Origin: Pigoraptor chileana
Lineage: Eukaryota; Opisthokonta; Filasterea
Direction of reading: 5' to 3'
Length of the DNA stretch: 20,251 nucleotides
NCBI GenBank assembly: GCA_943704495.1
Contig: CALSCR010002240.1
Span: forward strand, 1-20,251
Shown: in pieces, positions 1 through 6,892 of the stretch
Layout of the letters: the number at the start of each line of letters is the position of its first letter
How positions within the stretch are numbered: position 1 is the stretch's first letter
Position numbers and translations under genes: made by a program
Notes under the pieces: generated by a model
What the model saw: only the letters and a program-made list of their open reading frames with translations
What the model was told of the DNA's origin: nothing
Databases searched by the model: none

Positions 1-62
<62 letters not shown>
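1..62. repeat. (TG)n dinucleotide microsatellite at window start
   Basis: About 31 uninterrupted TG units occupy the left edge. The tract belongs to the intron just before the first visible methylmalonyl-CoA mutase exon, whose acceptor AG is at 91-92. It reads as UG repeats in the sense transcript. Because the window starts inside the tract, its full length is unknown. Confidence 0.97.
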
Positions 63-63
<1 letters not shown>

Positions 64-92
64 CACTTTCGGTGGGGTTGTCTCGCGCGCAG

Positions 93-1949
93 AGGTGATT
101 GTGGGAGTGAACAAGTATCGCCTCAAGGAGCAGGACGCGGTAGACGTTCTCTCCATCGACAACACCAAAGTGCGCGAGGGACAGGTGAGTGAAGAGAGAG
201 TGTGTGTGTGTGGGTGGGTAGGTGGGTGGGTAGGTGGGTGTGGGGGTGTGTATCCATCCATGGGCACATCGCCTACTTGTACAATGGCATACCACTAAGG
301 TTCATCGCCTGCAACACTGCCATCGATCCCATTACTCACTCCTTTACGTCCGAATGTGTGCGCGTATATATGTACGCAGATTGAAAAGATCAACAAGCTT
401 AAGGCACAGCGCGACGGTGCCAAGGTAATGACCACATTTACACGCGAACCGCACGCGGAAACACTCACACATACACGCACACATACACAAACACACACAC
501 ACACACACGCACACACACATATATATTTTATGTTCCCTACAATCATACGCGCACGTGATCGCACCTGACTGCAAGCCACATTGACGCTGTTTCTTCAACT
601 CTTTATGACCACTCAGGAGGGTTCGCTTATGGTGTTTTGTGTGCGCTGCAGTCCCTGTGTAACAATCCCAACTCAATACCAACTTGTATGCATTTGATGT
701 TGTGTGTAGGCATGCGCTGCACTAGAATCGCTCACGGAATGCGCAAAGACAGGCGACGGAAATCTTCTCGACCTTGCCATCAAGGTCTGTGTCGGCGTTG
801 CTGTTATTGTTGTTGTTATTGTTGTTGTTGTTGCTGCTATTGTTTGTTGCTGTTGGATTGATGTTGCCTCTGTGTTGCTTCTGTGTCTATGTATGTGTGT
901 GCGAGTTGTTTTTGTGTACTCACGGTCCTCTGCACTCCTTTTCCCTCTCTCCTCCCGGTCCCTCAAAACATGCACACATGCACACATGCGTACACACTGT
1001 TCTGATTAACGGCGCATATGCATCATTTACATCACCCACTAGGCGGCACGTGCCCGCTGCACCCTTGGCGAGATCTCGTCATCGCTTGAGAGGGTGCGTT
1101 GTCGGTGTGCATTCACAGTCTCTGTTTTGAAGTGGCGCATGCGTATTGCAACGTGTGTGTCCGCCAGACATTCTTGGTTTACGCGATCTTGTCTGTCTGT
1201 GTTCTGTGCGGAGTTTACGAAATATCGGATGCACACACATGCACACACACACACACACATACTGACACACACATACTCATACACACACTCACACACATAC
1301 TCATGCACACACACGCACATATACACATACACGTACACACACATACATCCATACACGCGTATATATATATACATATTATACGCACACGCGCTTAAGGTCT
1401 CCCACCATATTTCAGAAAAGCGTGTGTGGGTATTGTCTGGCGTCGCCGTTGCTTCGATAGAGTGCATTATTATTGGATGACTGATGTGGCCGGGTGCGTC
1501 ACTTGCAGGTTTGGGGACGTCACAAGCCGGTCGATCGCATGGTCAGCGGTGCATACAAGAGCGAGTACGGCATCCCCGAGGACATTAAAAAGACTGTCGA
1601 TCGCGTCGAGGTGCGTGTGTCTGTGTCTGTGTCTGTGTCTGTGTCTGTGTCTGTGTGCTGTACTTGTGTGTGTTTGGTGTTTTGCAAACTCTCTGTTGTC
1701 ATTCGTTGCAACAATGCTCTTAGCAGTGCTCTTCTCTTTGCCTTTCCACGCTCTTGTGTGTGTGTTGTATTCGTGCATGTTTGGTTGCATCTGCGTGCAT
1801 ATTCGCAGGCGTTCACAAAGAAGGAGGGCCGGCGCCCCCGTCTCCTTGTTGCCAAAATGGGTCAAGACGGCCATGACCGCGGTGCAAAGGTCATTGCGAC
1901 GGGATTCGCCGATCTTGGCTTTGATGTCGACATCGGCCCTCTCTTCCAG

Positions 1950-1988
<39 letters not shown>

Positions 1989-2716
1989 TGTGTGTGTGTG
2001 TGTATTTGTCTGTGTGTGTGCCTGTGTGTGTACATATGTCTGTGTGTGTGTGTATGTGCTATTTCTTCTCGTCTTGTCCGTGTACTTGCTTGACCCACTT
2101 TGGATTCACACGCACGCACCCTGTACTCATTCACATGCCTTCTCTTTTTTGATCGCTCTCCCCCTTTTGTGGAGAGTCCGTGGGCATAGTGCGACGTGAA
2201 TCCTACTCTCCCTTTGTGTGGCATTTGTTTTTCTCTTGAATGTATACGTTTATTCTGCTAACACGTAGGCACATACACGCACACATGTACACACACGCAC
2301 ACACGCAGACACCCGAGGAAGTGGCGCGGCAGGCAATCGATGCCGATGTCCACTGCGTGGGCGTGAGCAGCCAGGCTGCCGGGCACAAGTCGCTTGTTCC
2401 CTCCCTCATCAAGGCCCTCAAGTGGGTGGCCGTGTCGCGCACTGTGTCTGTGCCAGTATGTGTCTTGTGTGTCACTGTGTGGCGGTGTGCATGTGTCTGT
2501 GTCAGTGTGTCTTGTGTGTGGCGGTGTGCATATGTCTGTGTCAGTGTGTCTTGTGTGTGGCGGTGTGCATGTGTCTGTGTCAGTCTGTGTGTTGTTTGGC
2601 GGTGTGCATGTGTCTGTATTGTGGTGTTGAGGGAATGTGGGTGAATGTGTTCGATGAGGTACTAACAATCCATCATGCGCGTACTTTGTTTTTCTGTCCT
2701 TTCAACTGTGCACGTT

Positions 2717-2775
<59 letters not shown>

Positions 2776-3248
2776 TGCCAGGGACAACGGCCGTCCGGAT
2801 ATTCTCGTTGTCTGCGGGGGAGTCATTCCACCCCAGGACTACCACTTTCTCAAGGACGCCGGAGTCACCAGCATCTTTGGTCCGGGTATGCATCACGTGA
2901 CCCGTCCACCTGCCGTGTGCATGCATGGGGCCTGTTGGTGCAAATTAACGCATGTGACGAATGTTACTTTGCTCATCCTATGTACCTGCTGGTGCTGTTG
3001 TTGGGTTGGCGATTTTATGCTTTGTGCCTGTGCTGCATGAACAAACTCGCCGTCTTTGCGCGTGTCCCACAACTATGTTTGCAATAATATCTTTTGTTCT
3101 CCTGTTTTGCTTCCTTTGATACTCCAACCCATCCATTCCTAACATTTGTTTATGGGCCCTGTCATTTCTGTGCTATGCAGGCACCAAAGTTCCCGTTGCG
3201 GCTCTCGAAGTCGTCGACGCGATTGAAGCGGTATCGAAGACTATCTGA
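93..3248 (+). CDS. Methylmalonyl-CoA mutase, C-terminal part (5' end outside window)
   Basis: This enzyme interconverts (R)-methylmalonyl-CoA and succinyl-CoA with adenosylcobalamin, normally in mitochondria as the last step of propionate breakdown. Nine exons are visible: 93-184, 380-424, 710-784, 1043-1093, 1509-1610, 1809-1949, 2309-2421, 2782-2885 and 3181-3248. All have GT-AG borders and phases that join without a break into 262 residues plus a TGA stop. The first exons match the end of the catalytic barrel and linker ([17 protein letters not shown]). The exon at 1809 begins the B12-binding Rossmann domain ([20 protein letters not shown]). The DxHxxG motif supplies the lower axial histidine, codon 1872-1874. 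The rest of the domain follows in order ([55 protein letters not shown]). Length and order fit the single-chain mitochondrial type. The N-terminal targeting peptide and most of the barrel lie upstream. Family assignment is very secure; exon borders come from reading frame and homology, not transcripts. Confidence 0.96.
209..246 (+). repeat. G-rich intronic tract with G-quadruplex potential
   Basis: The tract starts about 25 nt after the 5' splice site of the intron at 185-379. It is an array of GGGT and GGTA-type steps with at least six runs of three or more G on the sense strand (212 to 246), separated by one to five bases. This fits the usual definition of an intramolecular G-quadruplex. 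It blends into the UG repeats before it. Whether it folds in RNA or DNA is an inference. Confidence 0.7.
796..858 (+). repeat. (TTG)n-like trinucleotide tract in intron
   Basis: This is an imperfect array of TTG/CTG/TTA triplets inside the mutase intron 785-1042, starting about 10 nt after the donor. In one frame it reads as an artificial cysteine/leucine-rich peptide, but both flanking exons splice cleanly around it, so it is intronic. A similar TTG-rich stretch follows the donor at 13726 in the RAD5-like gene. Confidence 0.85.
1617..1656 (+). repeat. (GTGTCT)n hexanucleotide repeat in intron
   Basis: About six GTGTCT units lie directly after the donor site of the mutase intron 1611-1808. 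The tract is a UG-rich variant of the dinucleotide tracts seen in the other introns. It is pyrimidine-poor and sits at the 5' end, so it is not a polypyrimidine tract. Confidence 0.9.
1949..2308 (+). repeat. Intron with (TG)n at donor and (CA)n at acceptor
   Basis: This mutase intron, bases 1950-2308, is the clearest example of the window-wide pattern. The donor merges directly into about 13 TG units (1950-1976) with further TG-rich sequence to about 2054. The last 40 bases before the acceptor (about 2269-2306) are CA-rich and lead directly into the GCAG acceptor. In the transcript these ends are complementary UG and AC tracts. No polypyrimidine tract precedes the AG. Confidence 0.85.
2481..2615 (+). 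repeat. 39-bp tandem minisatellite in mutase intron
   Basis: The motif GGCGGTGTGCAT recurs at 2481, 2520, 2559 and 2598, giving an exact 39-base period over nearly four copies. The intervening sequence (TGTGTCTGTGTCAGTGTGTCTT) varies slightly, with one TATG/TGTG change and a diverged last copy. It lies in the intron 2422-2781. The unit is a multiple of three, so an open frame persists through it by chance; it is not an exon. Confidence 0.92.
2718..2772 (+). repeat. (GT)n microsatellite before a 3' splice site
   Basis: About 26 GT units end only ten bases before the acceptor AG at 2780-2781 of the mutase gene. The normal place of a polypyrimidine tract is taken by alternating UG. The same intron begins GTGGGT, and no AC tract is visible in it. 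Confidence 0.93.
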
Positions 3249-4204
3249 ATGCCCTCTTTAGGAAACTGCGCTCCCTTTGCAACCTGATATGGAAGCTTGC
3301 GACAAATGGCATAGTTGGCACTGGGAATGTTGAATGAGACCTTGGATGCCCGGGTGTGTGTGTGTGCGTGTGTGTGTGTGTGGTTCAACGGCGCAGAAGG
3401 ATGTGATTGTGTGTGGATATACCAAGAGGGTTGGTTGTATGAGCATGGTTGTGCTCCCTGGGGAATTAATTTGCAGCCCACACATATTTCGCGGATGGAC
3501 TCCATTATTGCGACTCCAGCGATGCGGTAGTGTCACGTGATGATTTGCGAACGAGCAACAGACACTGACAGAGACCCTTCAGTACTCAGAAACGCCTTAG
3601 GCATAACCCATCGACTCCAACGACACAGACAGAGAGAGGACGGCTGTCTGTTTTTTGTGCACTGCGATGCCCATGGACCTTGAAATGGCACCCGTGTGTG
3701 TTCATGCGCTCATTCTGTCTGCTTGAAGTCAGTTGCGTCATCATGCACGCAGTTTTAGAGTGAGAGACGAATGCAAGCAGAGTGCACAGTGTGCATTAGA
3801 CGAAGACGGCACACTCAGCCACCCACACACAATTGAAAGCAAATACTCTCTCTCTAAAGAGTGTGTAGTGAGGAACACTTGATATGCCCAGTGACTTCAC
3901 TATGAGCGCGTGTGGGGGTCCCGTGCCCATAATAGGAGCCGATATGAGAAACGGCAACAGAGACACAGACTTCAAGAAAGGAAAACAGGCGAAAAATCAA
4001 ACGCAAAAGACATCGCGCACACACTCACAAACACCACACACACACAGTCAGCGTGCAATCATCACACATTTACAGCTGAAGAGCATACGCACGTGGCGAG
4101 CAGAAATCATGACGGACGACTGAAAATTGCAACAAAAGTGCGTGTATAGCACATCAACGCATTCCCCAATCGCCGCCCGCCTCTGTCTGTGAGCTGCAGT
4201 CTCA
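3249..4204. other. Convergent intergenic region between mutase and Gln-rich gene
   Basis: This stretch holds the 3' flanks of two genes that point at each other. It contains a short GT tract (about 3356-3382), one TCACGTGA palindrome (3533-3540) and a CA-rich patch (about 4018-4046). The open frames here are under 115 codons, overlap one another and have no recognisable domain. No AATAAA signal was seen close after the mutase stop, nor in reverse orientation beyond the opposing stop. No RNA gene was recognised. Confidence 0.6.
3533..3540. promoter_or_regulatory. TCACGTGA palindrome (E-box/G-box type)
   Basis: This is one of eight exact copies of this octamer in the window. It lies about 285 bases after the mutase stop codon and far from any start codon, so it is the intergenic copy that least resembles a promoter element. 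The core CACGTG is the classical target of bHLH and bZIP factors; the function here is unknown. Confidence 0.4.
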
Positions 4205-5212
4205 TCAGTCGTCCTCGTCATCGTCGAGGAGTGAATTGCTTGCGCCGAGCTGTCCCCCGTCTATCATTGCATACACCTGCGCGTCCTTGAATTTCCACAG
4301 CTTATCCCCCTTGTCAATCGCATCCTGCGCCAGAGCACCAAAGCGCTCGGAGGCCGACTGGGCGCTGTTCACAAACGCCTCTCCTGCCGACTGAAGGCGG
4401 TTGAGCAGCGACGTCGGCTGCGTCTGCGGCGCATGTCTGTCTCCCCGCGGCGCACCATCACCAACGCTCCCGCCAAACCCGTCGTCGTGGAAGGCGTCGC
4501 GGCGGTTCGCATCATCCACCGAATACGCGCGCTTCCCGCGGTGGTCGTCGTCAAACATGCCGCGCGTGACGGTGGCGTTCGAGGAGGAATCGGATCGAGA
4601 CATGTACGGATCGGCAATAGATGCCGACCGCGGCTGCTGCGCCGACCGCACTGACGGGGGGACGGCGGATGCGGGGGCGCCAAATGTCGAGTGCTGGCTG
4701 TGGTTGTCGCCACTGAGGCGTCGCTGGACGGGCTGCGCGGACTGCGCAGGGGGAGCAATGACCGCGGGAAGTGGTTTTTGCTGCTGTTGTTGTTGCTGTT
4801 GCTGTTGCTGCTGCTGTTGTTGTAGCGGCTGCTGCTGTGTGTGGAATTGCTGTTGAGGCTGTGGGAGTTGCTGAATGGTAGCCTGCTGCTGCTGAAACGC
4901 CTGCAACTGCTGCGACTGCTGCATCTGAAGCATCTGCAGCTGTTGTTGGAGTTGGAACGAATACGCCGGAGGGAGCTGTGCGTAGCTTGCCACGCCCGCC
5001 TGCATGCAAAACTGCTGAACGAGCATCTGCTGCTGCTGTTGGAAAAAGGCAATCTGTTGCTGGTAGAGTGCAGCTGAAGAGGGATTCACACCACCCGGTT
5101 GAATGCCACTGCCGAAGCTGCCCGAGGAGCGCTGTGTTGTCGCCGTCTGCAGTGGCTGCGTGGTCGCTCCTTGCAGAGGATCAAACATTGAAAGGTCTGC
5201 TTGTTTAGACAT
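4205..5212 (-). CDS. Glutamine-rich protein of unknown function, single exon
   Basis: The gene encodes 335 residues without introns, unlike its four neighbours. The start chosen is the ATG at 5212-5210 (MSKQADLSMFDPLQG). An in-frame ATG 19 codons upstream would add a low-complexity Thr/Gln/Asp stretch that looks like 5' UTR. Residues 1-50 are Ser/Thr/Gln-rich. About 50-145 is extremely Gln-rich, with a pure run of 15 Gln at about 131-145. The middle is disordered and Ser/Pro/Asp-rich. The last 60 residues form the only part that looks folded or helical (SLLNRLQSAGEAF, ASERFGALAQDAIDKGDKLW), followed by an acidic tail ending DDDEDD. I recognise no family. The N-terminal FDPL and the acidic tail resemble short linear motifs of endocytic adaptors, but this is weak. 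A transcription or RNA-granule protein is equally possible from the Gln-rich region. Confidence 0.8.
   Translation of the reverse strand: MSKQADLSMFDPLQGATTQPLQTATTQRSSGSFGSGIQPGGVNPSSAALYQQQIAFFQQQQQMLVQQFCMQAGVASYAQLPPAYSFQLQQQLQMLQMQQSQQLQAFQQQQATIQQLPQPQQQFHTQQQPLQQQQQQQQQQQQQQQKPLPAVIAPPAQSAQPVQRRLSGDNHSQHSTFGAPASAVPPSVRSAQQPRSASIADPYMSRSDSSSNATVTRGMFDDDHRGKRAYSVDDANRRDAFHDDGFGGSVGDGAPRGDRHAPQTQPTSLLNRLQSAGEAFVNSAQSASERFGALAQDAIDKGDKLWKFKDAQVYAMIDGGQLGASNSLLDDDEDD
4778..4822 (-). repeat. Poly-glutamine codon tract, 15 codons
   Basis: Fifteen consecutive Gln codons (residues about 131-145 of the Gln-rich protein) are a mixture of CAA and CAG. Further Gln codons continue on both sides after short breaks. 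Mixed codons make slippage less likely than in a pure CAG array, which suggests the run is kept at the protein level rather than recently expanded. Confidence 0.95.
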
Positions 5213-6892
5213 TTTCGTGTCTGTCTTCTGCCTGTCTGTCTGTATGTCTGTCGCTTGCCTTCGTGGCACAAACTTGATATTGAAGTCAAGTTTGTTGTGT
5301 GTTGGAAAAATAAAAAGACAATATTGCGTGCGTGTGGTCTGTGTGGATAGGAATGTGGCTGTTGTGTGTGTGGTGTGTGTATGCGTGTGTGTGTGTGTCT
5401 GTGTGATGTGCGTGTGCGTGTGTCCGTGTGAAGTCTTGAAGTGTGCGGGCTAATCCTTGTGTGGGTGCGACGCAAAATAATTAAGCGAGGCATCGCTCAT
5501 CAATAGGTCACGTGATCACGTGCAATGGGTTCGGTCACGTGATTCGTTGGGGGGGATTATTTCGAAGCATCGCGGCGGAAAAGGAAATCAGTCAACTTGG
5601 ACTCACAAGCGGCGGCCTGCCGCTGTCAGGTGGAGTGCCATCAGTTGTAAGTGGTATGCTCTATACTAAAAACCCACAAGTGAAATCAGTCGCCGCTGCA
5701 GCATCGCGGGCCATATCAGAGGTGATAGACGCAGACGCACGCGGAATACAGCCATTATTTATTATTCAGCGAGTCAGGCCGACCGCATCTCAGGTTCACT
5801 TCTGTTTATGCATGACCTCAGTATGCAGCCGTGCCCGGGCGATTAGCCAGGGATAGAAGAATCTCCGATTTGATGAGATGGGGTGAAATCAGCCACCGTC
5901 GAGCTTCCTAAAGCCTGCCGCCAGTGACACCAGTCGGGTGCGAACGTGGCTGGCAGATGCAAAGTGGACTTATGAGGTACAATTGTAACTGTTGATGCGA
6001 TGAGCCGTCGGATTCTCATCAAAATTCGCCGCCGCGTGCCTCAATGTACTTCTCCGCACGTGCCCCCCCTAACAGTGAGCCGCATTTGATCGACACTGCA
6101 CATACGGTCAGTGCAAATACCCCGGTGCAGGGGTCCTCAGTGGGCAATGTACCAAAAAAACAAGCAGAGACGACACTCCATCGGAACAACGGCCGCACAA
6201 TGAGAAACTTCCACCCAGAGTTTAGAGCCGGTTTAGAGAAACAACCCGGCGGCCGGATTAGTGCCCTGTCTAATGTCACGCCGGGGATTAGTGTCCCGTC
6301 CGGGTGCGATCCGGTGGCTCATAAATAGCTTGAAAACTGACACGCCGCGCAGTCATCGTTAAAAATAGATATCTGAATGTGAAGCCGACGAGGTGACAGT
6401 GGGCTCGTTGTGATAGTACTTAGCTCCGCCTTTGCCTTCATGACGATCCCGCTCGCAGATCGATTTATTTTCCCACGGAGAGGTAACAATTTTTGCACGC
6501 CACCCGTGTTGCACGCACACACGCACCAACTGCACGCACGCACACAGACACTTTCACAAACACAACCAAAAGTGTATAAGAAGCTGTTTGTTGCAAACAG
6601 CACAATGAATTTAACGCACACTTTGTCACACTCACTTGAACTTCCACACTGCTACCGATATACTCTTTGATTTTGTCAATTCCTCCTCAAAAATTGCAAG
6701 TATGCTGTGCACGCTTGGAATTTAATGCCTCACCCCACACAATAATCTTGCACTGTATTGGCAGATAAGCCATTCTGTCAATCTCGCGGCAGTTGCGTCA
6801 TTTCGGTAGAAGGTCGTCACTCGTGTGCTTTTTGCACATTTTGCTCCGTCGCCGGTCCCATCTTCACGGTCATCTTCTCCAACTGTGAGAGA
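5213..6892. other. Divergent intergenic region of 1.7 kb
   Basis: This region separates the starts of the Gln-rich gene (leftward) and the C2/LURP gene (rightward), so it should hold both promoters. From the left it contains a TG-rich stretch (about 5356-5430), which would be CA-rich 5' UTR or promoter of the leftward gene, then a TCACGTGA cluster (5508-5542). A repeat-poor stretch follows to about 6340, with an unrecognised open frame near 5512-5856 and partly repeated GGATTAGTG motifs at about 6256 and 6284. An AT-rich TATA-like spot (CATAAATAG) lies near 6320. A CA-rich patch spans about 6510-6565. No RNA gene or transposon signature was recognised. Confidence 0.55.
5508..5542. promoter_or_regulatory. 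Cluster of three CACGTG boxes
   Basis: TCACGTGA lies at 5508-5515. It is directly followed by TCACGTGC at 5516-5523, and another TCACGTGA lies at 5535-5542. The cluster sits about 300 bases upstream of the start codon of the leftward Gln-rich gene. Three sites within 35 bases strongly suggest a real binding cluster for a bHLH or bZIP dimer. No experiment is available. Confidence 0.6.

Noticed and set aside
2-298. Open frames reading (Cys-Val)n or (Thr-His)n through TG/CA tracts, here and in many other introns
   Set aside because: Dinucleotide repeats are open in several frames on both strands. The real exons splice around them, and the peptides are pure low complexity.
4369-5052. Ser/Arg/Asn-rich 227-codon frame on the - strand, and a second alternative frame at 4551-5009
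   Set aside because: Both are frame shadows of the Gln-rich gene: CAG/CAA repeats read as Ser (AGC) and Asn (AAC), or Ala (GCA) and Thr (ACA), in the other frames.
6758-6892. In-frame extension of the C2/LURP gene upstream of its ATG
   Set aside because: The upstream part of the open frame starts with TTG, has no ATG before 6893, and is Cys/Phe-rich unlike the protein that follows.
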